A stretch of DNA of 40,051 bases from Asterionellopsis glacialis (taxonomy: Eukaryota; Bacillariophyta; Plagiogrammaphyceae; Rhaphoneidales; Asterionellopsidaceae). The stretch covers positions 11,621-51,671 of the forward strand of contig WKLE02004545.1 in NCBI GenBank assembly GCA_014885115.2. Reading direction: 5' to 3'. The position numbers and the translations under genes are program-made. The notes under the pieces are model-generated. The model had not been told where the DNA came from and ran no database searches. It saw only the letters and a program-made list of their open reading frames with translations. Positions 1-9,717 of the stretch are shown piece by piece; within the stretch, counting starts at the first letter, position 1, and every line of letters starts with the position of its first letter.

Positions 1-409
1 TATTATGACGAGGTCCTACCAACTACCAGGTACAGGACCTACCAGGTATTTACATACCATTCTCGAGATACGAGTCTGGAGAACAGAACTTTTGACTTTT
101 GACACCCGCGATCCCAAATAAAGGAGCAGGTCATTTTTTACTCAAGATCCAATCCTACTCGTACCTGGTACCCTGCTACTTGGACCTGGGGCAGATGGAC
201 CAAACTTATTTCAAACTTTGTGTTCTTGTCAAAAATCTATTGATTCAATTTTTCAGAAGAGAAAGCACCACTATTAACGATACGGTATCTGTGCATCTGC
301 ATGTTTTTCAGTTGAGAGTAAGGTATGAGATACCAGTAACTCTTGGCAACAAATCCCCCACAGTAGAACAAGTAGAATTATAGATAAGCTCACGAGACTC
401 TATTGGAAA
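1..409. repeat. Intergenic flank with GTAC-type palindromic repeats
   Basis: This stretch precedes the LRR gene. Positions about 15-62 and 160-190 carry the words TACCAGGTA, GGACCTAC and GTACCTGGTACC, which recur in many other intergenic regions of the window. A 94-codon open frame at 99-383 has no recognisable domain and lies over the repeat words, so I do not call it a gene. The last 100 bases should contain the promoter and 5' untranslated region of the LRR gene. I see no clear core promoter element. Confidence 0.6.
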
Positions 410-1957
410 ATGAAGAAATCCAACCCAAGCAACAAACAGCGTAAAAAATCTGGGAAGCACGAACCTTTGGAAGTCCCCTGGACTTTGCCCAACGAACAGA
501 GAGGTCCAAAAAAAGACCCCCCAAAAAGTGAAACAATGAAAGTAGCAGCAAAGGGATTAGCATCAATGCCCCCAAATGTAATGAAGGTCGAAGGTGCAAA
601 AGAAGTTCCATCAAGATATCAAAAAGAACAACACACTGCAGCCACAGTCTCATCAAAATTGGCCAAAGAAGACATCGCAAGTCAAGAAAAAAAACCAGCT
701 GCTATATCAACGGATGCAGCAGCGGGAAAAAGCAGAGGTGGTCCAGCTAATTGGAATGATACTTCCGAACCAGGAGAAGAGGAACAAGTGTCAACTTTTT
801 CATTGTCCGGGAGTTCTGGCGACCGAAATACTACTCAGCCTGGTGCAGTCGCTGTCCGTGGAATGAATGGTTCTTCAGTTGCTTCCTATGATTCGAGTCG
901 AGATATTTTAGAAGAGGGAACGAGTGATGTTGCTCTTCGGGAAACACAGGAACAAGAAGCGGCGGATCAAGGATATCTTGCCAATGCTGTTCTTGTAGAA
1001 GAGCACGCTATCGTTGAAGCAACAGCTATGCCAGAAAGCAACAATGATAAAGAAATAGAAAATGAAGACGACGCCAGCAATAAACGGCGGTACATATGTA
1101 TTGCTGTTGCTCTGGCTGTGCTATTATCAGGTATTGTAGGTACTGTAGTTGGAGTTGTTCTTCGAAACAGTAATGATGATGACGTTGAAAATAAAAATGT
1201 GAACAGCAATCCTAATAGTCAGCTCGATAAGTCCTCAAGCCCAACATTTGCGCCCACCGCAGAACAATTGCCTTCCTCCATGCCCTCGGACATACCAACT
1301 TCTACACCCACGGATATTCCCTCGATCACACCGACGATTAGCCCCCCTGTCCCAACAGCACAAGTGGTTGCTTTACAAAAATTATTTGACACCACACGAA
1401 GTCAATTTTGGGTTTTCAAAGAAAATTGGGGTGAGGGGGATCCCTGTATGAATAACTGGGAAAAAGTTGCTTGTGGACCTGGCTCAAACATCGTTGAGCT
1501 GGATCTTTTCTACAACAATCTTTATGGCTCTATTCCTACAGAGATTGGACAACTAACCAAATTGAAGAGGTTGAACTTAAACAGCAACGATATCTTTGGA
1601 CGTCTCCCCACCGAGCTTGGAAGACTGACAGATCTCGAGTATATTAGTCTCACCTTTTGTGGAGTAGAGGGTCAAATTCCAACAGAAATTGGGCGAATGA
1701 CTTCCTTAACAGCGATAGACTTCAACTACAACAGTCTGACCGGTTCTATCCCGACTGAAATTGGCAACCTGAAAAACGCTCTTTCTGTTAATCTCCTGAA
1801 TAACGATTTAATTGGGAGCATGCCAGAAGAGGCTTGTAGTTTGCGCGATAATACAGAACCTGCTGGTATTTTAGTGAGCCTCCTTGCTGACTGCAAGTTT
1901 GGAGATCAGACTGCCAAGATATCTTGCCCAATTCTTTGTTGCACGAATTGTTTGTGA
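410..1957 (+). CDS. Single-pass transmembrane leucine-rich-repeat protein
   Basis: This is an intron-free 515-residue protein. Residues 1-227 form a charged, low-complexity and probably cytosolic tail with no signal peptide. Residues about 228-251 (starting YICIAVALAVLL) are a membrane segment preceded by KRR, which suggests an N-in, C-out anchor. A Ser/Pro/Thr-rich stalk follows (about 275-317, repeats such as PTSTPTDIPS). Then comes a capping segment with the WGEGDPC motif (about residue 340) and four to five plant-type LRRs (about 362-475, consensus GSIPTEIGxLTxLxxLxLxxN). The C-terminus is Cys-rich. This architecture is common among diatom LRR proteins. It has no kinase domain, so it is more likely a surface adhesion or recognition protein than a receptor kinase. 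The ligand is unknown. It converges on the coiled-coil gene, with 177 bp between their 3' ends. Confidence 0.85.
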   Translation: MKKSNPSNKQRKKSGKHEPLEVPWTLPNEQRGPKKDPPKSETMKVAAKGLASMPPNVMKVEGAKEVPSRYQKEQHTAATVSSKLAKEDIASQEKKPAAISTDAAAGKSRGGPANWNDTSEPGEEEQVSTFSLSGSSGDRNTTQPGAVAVRGMNGSSVASYDSSRDILEEGTSDVALRETQEQEAADQGYLANAVLVEEHAIVEATAMPESNNDKEIENEDDASNKRRYICIAVALAVLLSGIVGTVVGVVLRNSNDDDVENKNVNSNPNSQLDKSSSPTFAPTAEQLPSSMPSDIPTSTPTDIPSITPTISPPVPTAQVVALQKLFDTTRSQFWVFKENWGEGDPCMNNWEKVACGPGSNIVELDLFYNNLYGSIPTEIGQLTKLKRLNLNSNDIFGRLPTELGRLTDLEYISLTFCGVEGQIPTEIGRMTSLTAIDFNYNSLTGSIPTEIGNLKNALSVNLLNNDLIGSMPEEACSLRDNTEPAGILVSLLADCKFGDQTAKISCPILCCTNCL

Positions 1958-2134
1958 ATTAATATTTTTCAGGTAAAGCATGAGATTCGTGTTGTTATTA
2001 ATTATGCAGACTTAGTCCTTATTTATTTTAATCCTCCAATGACATTAATTAGTCTTAGATTTGGTTTGATCTTTATGTGCAATGTAACGACTATAGTGGT
2101 TCCTCTGTAAATATGTACAAATATCTATATTTTT

Positions 2135-4003
2135 TTACCTTAAGACCCCTCTGACCTGCCCTGGGATACTGACGACGGAGTGTCTGGTAGAATCATCCAT
2201 GGGTGTTTCAGGGTCTATTTCAACTAATGTGCAGTCAAGTAAATCGTCATCTTGTTCAATTTCTTTATGCAGCATATTTTGTATTTTACCCATTTGACCA
2301 GATTCTTGTGCCTGAGTTTCAGAAACTTTATTGCGTACTTCTTCGAGCTGAGCACGGATAGACTGGATACTTTCGAGTTGAGTTTGTTCGGACGAAACAA
2401 TAGTTTTAATGACTTTGCTCTCCAAAGCCTGTGATGGAGGTGGAGGTGTCTCTTCGGTAGCTGCTCCTGCAGCTTCTTGAAGCAATCTTTCTTTGTCTTT
2501 TTTATCAATTCCGGACCACATAGTCTCTGCCAAGTGTTCTGGCAACAAGGACACGTCTTTTTCGTATAGTTGTACCGCATCCAGTAGTTTTGCAATCAAG
2601 GCTAGAGAAGCAAGCTTGGAATTTTCCACAACGTGTATAGCATCGTTTAGAGCGGACCCCATGGCTAGCACTTCAGTCTGATCGAAAGAGTTCTGTTCGT
2701 CGAGGACTCTAGGAGCTTCCTCCAATAGTGTGTCTGCGCACTTAATAGATATTCCAGCCAGATTTTCTACATCAGCTGTCTGTTCTAGCCAAAACTTTAC
2801 GTCAGTATTATCCCCCTCGCGCATTTGAACTTCTTCCGTTAGAGCTTTTTCGGCGCGGTCTACGATAAATTGAACCTGCCGAAAAACTTCAGCTGCGTCT
2901 CCTGGACCGTCTAGAGCCATCGCCTTTTTTTCTGCTCGTCTAAGACATTTAAGACTTACACGCGTCATTAGACCAAGACGAATCTCTGCAAGATGTGATC
3001 GTTTTTTGCTTTCCCGCAGCAGCTCCTGAGTGAGTTCTATCCTTTCTTTAGACTCTTTTTCGACAGATTCTAGATTCTGTTTAATTTTCACAATTTTTTC
3101 GTTTAGTTCTGCCATACATTCAGTCGATTCGGAATCATTCATTGATCGGATCCGTTTGATGAATCTTAAGCGAGTTTCCAAGTCATGAACATTTTCTGCC
3201 AATTCTGCATCTTGTGCCTTTGATTTTTCTGCATACTCGTACGTCAGAGTAGAATTTTCTGAGAGAGAGCTTGAAGATAACTTTTGACGACTTTTGGGGG
3301 AGCTTTTAATCATCGCAATCTCCTGGCGAAGTTTTGAGATTGTTTTGATTTGAGATTGCGAAGTCAATTCGAGTGCCTTCACCTGGTCTTCTTTCATCAA
3401 TAAGTCCTGGTGGAGTTCCTGAAGTATTCTTTTATTTTCCTTTTCAAGACTAGCAAGATGATCCATGACAGCCGCTTCTTCTTCAACCTTTTTGTCTTCC
3501 ACGGAAACTGATCTTAATCGCGCAGCCCTAACCAATTTTGGAATCGTAACTGGAGATGTTCCCCTACTGGCAGAATCCCCAGGTGGCAAAAGGGAAAGCA
3601 CAGAAAATGTCGATTCGCCGTTTTGACTAGAATCGCCATGATCACTACCCGGTCTTAACGATGCAGTTTGTTTCAGTAAATTTCCCATACCCTCCAATGC
3701 TTTCGCTGCGATTGCTGGAAATGCACTTGCCGCTCCATTTCTCCTTCTTTGCCGCTCAAGATCCTTTAATTCGTCAAGAAGCTCTCGGATTCGAGCGTTC
3801 TTGCTGTCATTTTCCGCTTGCAAACGATCTGTTTCATCTCGAGATGATTGGAGGGCTTCTTGAGTTTTTTGTCGAAGATTCAAAATCTCGCTTTTGATAT
3901 CAGCTGGTCTCGAATCGTTTAGACAGCTCACTGAGTTTGATCTCCGCATACCACCCCCGATGCTACCCCTTCGAATCATAGGACGCTCTGGTGGAGGACT
4001 CAT
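2135..4003 (-). CDS. Long coiled-coil protein of unknown function
   Basis: A single open frame of 622 residues without introns. I do not recognise the family. The N-terminus is basic and Ser-rich, with RRGS (11-14) and RRSNS (20-24), which fit basophilic kinase sites (inference). Heptad-like, Glu/Lys/Gln-rich segments predicted to be coiled coils lie at about 38-90, 180-250, 260-345 and 530-590. In between is a less charged helical region (about 350-520) containing Cys and Trp. There is no membrane segment and no catalytic motif. Coiled coils like these suggest a scaffold or a cytoskeletal or centrosomal role, but the sequence does not prove it. The ATG at 4003 opens the frame and is followed directly by the Pro/Arg-rich N-terminus. 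Alternatives such as a golgin or kinetochore protein cannot be separated by eye. Confidence 0.75.
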   Translation of the reverse strand: MSPPPERPMIRRGSIGGGMRRSNSVSCLNDSRPADIKSEILNLRQKTQEALQSSRDETDRLQAENDSKNARIRELLDELKDLERQRRRNGAASAFPAIAAKALEGMGNLLKQTASLRPGSDHGDSSQNGESTFSVLSLLPPGDSASRGTSPVTIPKLVRAARLRSVSVEDKKVEEEAAVMDHLASLEKENKRILQELHQDLLMKEDQVKALELTSQSQIKTISKLRQEIAMIKSSPKSRQKLSSSSLSENSTLTYEYAEKSKAQDAELAENVHDLETRLRFIKRIRSMNDSESTECMAELNEKIVKIKQNLESVEKESKERIELTQELLRESKKRSHLAEIRLGLMTRVSLKCLRRAEKKAMALDGPGDAAEVFRQVQFIVDRAEKALTEEVQMREGDNTDVKFWLEQTADVENLAGISIKCADTLLEEAPRVLDEQNSFDQTEVLAMGSALNDAIHVVENSKLASLALIAKLLDAVQLYEKDVSLLPEHLAETMWSGIDKKDKERLLQEAAGAATEETPPPPSQALESKVIKTIVSSEQTQLESIQSIRAQLEEVRNKVSETQAQESGQMGKIQNMLHKEIEQDDDLLDCTLVEIDPETPMDDSTRHSVVSIPGQVRGVLR

Positions 4004-4509
4004 CTTCTTAATCGAATTGCTTTACAGTATGATAAGTATTCGAAGGCAACCCAGTGGTGGGTGATGAAACGACAGTTAATTAAACTCCACTTGATTTCGT
4101 TTTGAGAAATATAATGTATGCTTTGATGACTTGGGTACTGGTGGGACATCGGTCGCTTCTCAAGCTACCGGTACATGAAAAAGACTTCATAATTCGCTTT
4201 GTGCATGTGGTGTACCGGGTAAAAATAGTTCAGTTACAGTACTCGTGCCTACTTATTACGGTTTGTCCCACAGTTCGAGTATAAATGCTGTACAAGTACG
4301 GTACGTCCCTCGTAGGCAACATGCGTAGCGGTAATGCATTCTCCCCAAGTTAATTATAAAATATAGAGGCATAATAAATACGATGGCTATGATTTACTAC
4401 AGTTTGTCTAATTATGGGTATGATGGATACAGAATACTTTTTCGTGAACTTATTGGACTCTTACTATTTCGAACATTAGTGATTCTGTACTATGTAAACT
4501 ATATATCTT

Positions 4510-4672
4510 CTTACCTGGTATGGCTGTACCAGGAGTACTGTACAGTAAGTGATAGACTGCTTCGTATTTATACGAAGAAACATACAAATAAATATGGGAG
4601 CGTACCTGGTACCTGGTTACATTGAGTGTACCTGATACAGGTATCCCGTACCTCTGGGTACCTGTAAAATGG
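4510..4672. repeat. GTAC palindromic repeat cluster
   Basis: The cluster contains TTACCTGG, CTGTACCAGG, GTACTGTACAGTA, GTACCTGGTACCTGG, GTACCTGATACAGG and GGTACCTG within about 160 bases. The words are palindromic or near-palindromic around GTAC. The same vocabulary appears at 5190-5405, 25900-26165, 30575-30960, 33320-33445, 34962-35036 and 38186-38610. Confidence 0.7.
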
Positions 4673-5189
4673 CATTTTTTAAATATGCCCCCTGCCTGTG
4701 GCATGAGCAGCAGGAGAGCCAGTCCGCCTACAGTTGTTAAAAAGTATCTCCTACATAAGTGGAACTGACTGACTAGGCCTAATCGCTCCGTTCAAAGTAT
4801 CTGCAATCCCCACTACTACTGTACAACAACAGTAATCCTACCTTACTTACCAATCAATCAGATTCTACTGCAGACGAAGTGTACCGTACCAGGTACAAGA
4901 AACAATCTTCGTTTCATTATATTTTTTCGTATTTCAGCATTGATTTTGTTGACTGATGTCCTATCCACAGGCTACAGATCATTTTCTTTAACTCTTTGAA
5001 AGTCATATATATTTTTAATTCGTGAAATATTGCCCTTTTGCTTTGAAGGAACGCATACACTGATACTGTTACTCGTTCTTTTTATATATTTTAATAATAT
5101 TTTATGTTGTATTTGGATATAAAAAGAATCAAAAAATGTGTTCATAATCCCACAAATAATGATTGTGTCCTTCTCCAAGCTCCTGCTGT

Positions 5190-5405
5190 ACTCTAGGACC
5201 TACAAAAATGCATTTTTAGTCCTAGAGAGCCATCTAGTCTGACCACACATACAAGGCACCAGGGTACTGGTACCTGTAACTAGAGTACTGGGTAATACAG
5301 ACCGTAGGTCCTCAGGTCATATGTACATGGCACCGTAAATATTATACCAGGTACTGTAAGTATTACCTGGGGCGGTAGAGCTCGTAGCAGGAATACAGGT
5401 AAGGG
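5190..5405. repeat. GTAC palindromic repeat cluster with TAGGACCTA words
   Basis: The cluster contains CTAGGACCTAC, GGTACTGGTACCTG, GTAGGTCCTCAGG and ACCAGGTACTG. A short inverted repeat (CTAGGAC...GTCCTAG, about 5201-5226) flanks the words AAAATGCATTTTTAG. The cluster lies 290-500 bp upstream of the plastid-protein gene. Confidence 0.7.
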
Positions 5406-5461
5406 AGCGGAAATGGCAGTACGAATCCTGTTATTCAAGATGTTATGTCGTGTGCAGTGTG

Positions 5462-5485
5462 ACGTGTCGAAGACACGTCTTCGAC
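5462..5485. promoter_or_regulatory. Nested ACGTGTC/GACACGT and GTCGAAGAC palindromes
   Basis: Two inverted repeats overlap here. ACGTGTC (5462-5468) pairs with GACACGT (5472-5478) across a 3-base spacer. GTCGAAGAC (5466-5474) pairs with GTCTTCGAC (5477-5485) across 2 bases. The block also carries a TGACGTG core at 5460-5466, the type of site bound by bZIP factors. It lies about 210 bp upstream of the plastid-protein start codon. Its regulatory role is inferred from position and symmetry. Confidence 0.4.
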
Positions 5486-5694
5486 CAACTTCGTGGATCC
5501 AATGAAAAATAGTGTATGGGGAAGAATTTCATCTCACCAGATGCTCACATTTCGTGGTCTGCTCTGTATTGTGCTCACTTTCTTTTGCATATCCGTAGTT
5601 GCATCCAACCAAGTAGGTCTGCTTTAGACTGCTTTTTCTTTATCCTTCCGTGTAGCGTTCTTAGTAATTCATTATTCGTCCGAATTAATATACC

Positions 5695-6324
5695 ATGAAA
5701 ACTTCTGTCCTAGCTATTGTGATCTTATCGGTCGCTGGAGTTGATTCCTTTCAAACTGCACCGCTTCCCAATGCCCGCACCAGTCAGGTTGTGACTTATG
5801 GTTACGTCCCAAGCGGCTTCACACCTGAAGAATACAAGAAATTCAAGGAAGCAGAGCAAAAGAAAAAGGCGAACAAGAATCTTGGACGTCTTGGACCAAA
5901 GGGTTTCAAGTCTCGTTCCTTTCAAAGTTTTCAAGAAGCATTGGAACGTGGAGAGGCTACTCACCTCATGCCCGTATTGAATGCCGAGGAACGTATCAGA
6001 AAGGGTGAACTCAAGAGGGAAGACATCCCATACATGCAAAGAGGGGGAGCTTGGGATAACTCAGACGTGAAAGGCGCTAAGAGAGCAAAGTGGCTTAAGT
6101 CTGACAAGGAGTATGCCACCGGTGGATTCAAAAAGGAACAGAGTGTCTCCATTTTCGGTTACGGTGAGGGTCTTGATTGGACTGGTAGCCGTGGTCGCAA
6201 GGGTCCTTCCGAGAGCGTAATGGGAGCAGCACCTAAGTTCAGTAAGAATTACAAAGCACCCAATGTCAAGGATATCAAGAAGAACGACGATAAACCCAAG
6301 AAGAAGCTTTTTGGTCTTTTCTAA
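5695..6324 (+). CDS. Plastid-targeted small basic protein, unknown function
   Basis: A 209-residue intron-free protein. Residues 1-18 form a signal peptide (hydrophobic VLAIVILSVAGVDS), followed directly by Phe19 in the context DS-FQTAP. This matches the bipartite plastid-targeting signal of diatoms, in which an aromatic residue after the signal-peptide cleavage site directs import across the four-membrane plastid. The mature part is rich in Lys, Gly and Arg, has no membrane segment, and ends in KKKLFGLF. Sections such as GYVPSGFTPEEYKKF and GRLGPKGFKSRSF look conserved in style but I cannot assign a domain. A soluble or thylakoid-associated accessory protein is plausible. The ATG at 5695 is chosen because the signal peptide starts there. 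Confidence 0.8.
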   Translation: MKTSVLAIVILSVAGVDSFQTAPLPNARTSQVVTYGYVPSGFTPEEYKKFKEAEQKKKANKNLGRLGPKGFKSRSFQSFQEALERGEATHLMPVLNAEERIRKGELKREDIPYMQRGGAWDNSDVKGAKRAKWLKSDKEYATGGFKKEQSVSIFGYGEGLDWTGSRGRKGPSESVMGAAPKFSKNYKAPNVKDIKKNDDKPKKKLFGLF

Positions 6325-7106
6325 GCAGGTCGCAACCAATTCAATGCACCCAAATTCAATACATTCGAGCCCAGCTATATATTAATTGAAATATGGTCAG
6401 GCTGGAAAGACCAAGCATAGCACAGAGACGAAACATAATCTTTTCAAACAGGCGGTCACAGACAATTTTGATAAATGATAATCCTTTAGTGATACATCTT
6501 TATACCACATCAAAAGAAATATGAACCTTATGGTCCTCTTTTCTTACTTTACCTGTACCGTAGGACCTGCTGTACTGCATTTTCATTACTACATAAAAGT
6601 AAAGGCAGATCAGACTCTTTCTCCAAAAGCAGCAGCCCTCTCCTTGTATGTGTAGTTGAATGTTTTACACCAAGGAACAAAAGCGCACAAGACAGAAACG
6701 AAACGTTTTTGAACACCAACTTCGTAACCGGTCGAGGAAAGGCTTGGAAGTGTAAACCCAATGCAGACAAAGAATAATTAATGCTTATTCCAATGCATGA
6801 AAGAAACTTTTCACAGCTTACTACTTATTTCACGCCAAAAGATGCATCGTTAAGATCCCACAAAACATAATATATTTTGACGTGGCTATAGCTTCTAACT
6901 GACTAAAAATACTTTGTGGTGGCAAGGATTTATCAGAAACCGAGGAATGTTCTAGAGTACTATATTACGTATGAAATTGGTTTAGACACAGGCAACCAAA
7001 TATAGAGAGAAATTATACAATCCTCCCGGGCCCGATCAATTTTTTTAGACACCTAGAGATTTGACGATTTTTCTGCACCCAACACCCATTGTAAGCTTCC
7101 ATCAAT
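6325..7106. other. Intergenic region between convergent genes
   Basis: This region holds the 3' flank of the plastid-protein gene and the 3' flank of RAD21. A single repeat word block (ACCTGTACCGTAGGACCTG) occurs at about 6550-6570. The open frame at 6549-6770 (-) has no domain support. I see nothing else. Confidence 0.5.
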
Positions 7107-9717
7107 TTACCTTGCCGGTGGATTCTCGCCAAATTTTTCCCCTGGTGTGATCTGTTTGCGAAATAACGAAATAGCAAAAAAATGTAAGTGTATACAAAAT
7201 ACAGAGAGATGGCAATGTGTAGGTGCGGGTAGAGGTTACGAAAATAATGGAAGTTTTTCCTCAAGAAAGTCTGACTTCTTACCGTAATGTCTTCGTAGCT
7301 CTCATCTTGGTCAAGTTCAATGAAATCCCAAGTTTTCAATTGCAACAACTCAAAGAAAACGCCAGCAGCTGTCCGCCTCGAACAATCATGACTTAATTTG
7401 AAGTAACTCAATTCAGAAGCTTTTTTCTTTTGTTCTTCTTCGTCTTTTTCTTCTTCTGCATGACTTGCCATGTTTTGTCTAAGAATAGAGTATACTTTCA
7501 CTGTGTGTTTATGCCATTTGGAACTACTTGAAACTAAATCGCTTCCAGCAGCTTGACGAGGGTCGTCTTCTCCTTCAAGAATGTCTTCGCCAAGAGCATC
7601 ATTGACAGCACCAAGTGATATAGCAGATTCACGTGAATCCAAACTACGATTGTCATCAGGAATTTGGGGCATGCCGTCCACGTCATCTTGTAAGGGTTGA
7701 GCTTCTTCATCGAATGGCATTTCGCCAATATCATCTGGTGGAAATTCACCTTGTTCATCAGGTGGAGGAAAGTCTTCGTCAGTAGGCATCGGTTGGTCTT
7801 CCTCATCCAAGAGACCACCTTCACTATCTCTTCCTGCTTCTCCTTGACGACCTACTTCCACATCTTCCACTTCCTGCTCTTCTTGAGCTTCTTTCTTGGT
7901 AGCTTCTTCAACTTCTTGTTCAGCAAGTTGACGTCGTTGGGCTTCACCAGCTGTCCCTCTCATTCGGATAGGATTGGGCTTACCCTCAAGTCGAGCAGCA
8001 TTTCGTTTCCATACATTCAATAACTCTGGTGCTAAGGCCCCATCGTCACCTAGTGCAGGTCGTCCTAAAAGACGTTCGTATGGTAATGCCCTCAGCAGTA
8101 ATGGACGTTCTTCATGTAGAGCAGATTTCGATGTTGTTGTTTCTTCTTCTCCTTCTTCAATCCAATCTGCTGGATGTGAACGATGTGACAAAAGAATATC
8201 TGTCTGATCTCGTAACATATCTTTGATGTGATCACTAGTAAGTTCAGTTTCTTCGTTATCAATAATAACCTTGCGCCTTTTACGCATACGTTTAGGTCCT
8301 GCGGGTTTACGTTTTTTCTTCTTTTTGGCAGCAGCTTCTGGTTGTTCTACAGTTTCTTCTGTGGTGCCGGCAGGAGGTTGTCCCTCTGTGGATAGATCCA
8401 TATCAAGACCACCAATGCTATCACCACCAGCACGAGAATCTTGTAAGCCTGTGCTAGTACTCAAGTTGAGGATACTGGAATCGCGCCCTGCTTGCGGTTG
8501 CTGTGAACCTTCATCGTCAAAAGGCATATCTTCTGGTGCACCCTCAAAGGGTGGGAATGATTCCGATGTCATTTGCGATTTGTCACCAGGTGATACTGTA
8601 GGTCCTCCTTTACCGTCTTCGGCAGCAATGGATGCTCTTCGAAGCTGCCATGATGATTGCGAGAACATGGAAAGAGAATGTTAGCTTATGCACTACTTTG
8701 AAAATAGGTGAATATTGGAGTCACAATGAAACAGTGTCCCAAGCAAATCATCAGTAATCACAACGAACTCACTTGTGCTTCTGATGTCATGGAATCATCG
8801 GCAGCTCGAACTAATTCAACATCTGATACACGTCCATCCCCTCCTGCTCCTTCCCCAGTGTCCATCGTTTCATTTTGGTCATTGAATACATGAGCTTCAT
8901 CTGCGTCTGGATCAAATGCACCCCATTTTTCTTGTTGCAGTGTATCATCCAACGTTAATTCATGTTCTGATGTTACGGAGAGTTGACTTTCGTCACCACT
9001 CGGGGTTGTTGTGCCTTGTGTTTGTGCTCTCATCATGGCACGTCTTGCTGGTGTGTCAATATCACTACTCTCACTCAAGGCATCTCCTCCTGGTGGTCCT
9101 CCCATCAAGAGTGAGGTATCACCTGCTTCTGCCAAAACCCAATCACTTGCATCACCAGCAGCAGCTGTGTCATCTAATTCAAATGGAATACAAAATGCAC
9201 CACCTAGTAAATCACCTTCACCGCCTACTTTTGTACCATGACTACCAGCATGTTGTGCATCTAATAATTCAATTAATAATTCACCACCTGCATCTTGTTG
9301 AAATTCACCAAAGTTGGCTACATTTAGATTTCCACCACCATCTGTTCCCGATTGACGTCCAATAGATTTACCAGTCGTTGGATCGATCATATCTACAACT
9401 ATAGTTTTATGTCCTCCTGCTCCATCTTTTTGTCCAGTGCCATGACGAAATGCCATTTTAATTTTTACCATGGCCTCGTGACAATCATGCATCAAGTATT
9501 TGACTTTACGTGAATAAATTCGTACAACACCTAAAAGTAAATGCCCACTCACACGTAGAGCCAGAGGTACGGTTGGATTGACGATCGATTCGACAGAGGC
9601 ACCAATATCAGTATCGAAAATAGCTGGTCGACCTAGCTTTTTATCACCCCAATGTGCTGCTAACCATACTTTGCCCAGGGGACCTTTTTTCGCTAAAATA
9701 ATTTGTGAATAAAACAT
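7107..9717 (-). CDS. RAD21: RAD21-type kleisin subunit of cohesin, three exons
   Basis: Spliced from exons 9717-8773, 8644-7283 and 7151-7107, all phase 0, with GT-AG introns of 128 and 131 bp. The product is 783 residues. Residues 1-100 are a textbook Rad21/Rec8 N-terminal domain ([20 protein letters not shown], later [15 protein letters not shown]) that would bind the SMC3 neck. Around residue 436-465 lies the kleisin central motif ([16 protein letters not shown] then LRDQTDIL), the region that contacts the Scc3/SA subunit. Residues about 690-783 form the C-terminal winged helix ([19 protein letters not shown]) that closes the ring on SMC1, completed by exon 3 (ITPGEKFG). Long acidic Pro/Gln-rich linkers separate the domains, as usual. 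EAQR and EAGR in the linker fit the loose separase motif ExxR, but this is speculative. The conserved N-terminus favours RAD21 over REC8, though a meiotic paralogue is not excluded. Confidence 0.93.

Larger units (their letters stand above)
4004..5694. other. Intergenic region with several GTAC repeat clusters
   Basis: This 1.7 kb stretch separates two outward-facing genes: the coiled-coil gene reads left, the plastid-protein gene reads right. It should hold both promoters. Short open frames at 4102, 4383, 4450 and 5516 have no domain or codon support. Most of the middle is made of GTAC-centred repeat words (listed separately), and 4690-5190 is AT-rich DNA in which I see nothing recognisable. 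Confidence 0.6.

Noticed and set aside
99..383. 94-codon open frame upstream of the LRR gene
   Set aside because: No domain, no codon-use support, and it overlaps GTAC repeat words.
4383..4704. Overlapping 80-codon frames on both strands
   Set aside because: Both run through palindromic GTAC repeats, which by symmetry create open frames on both strands.
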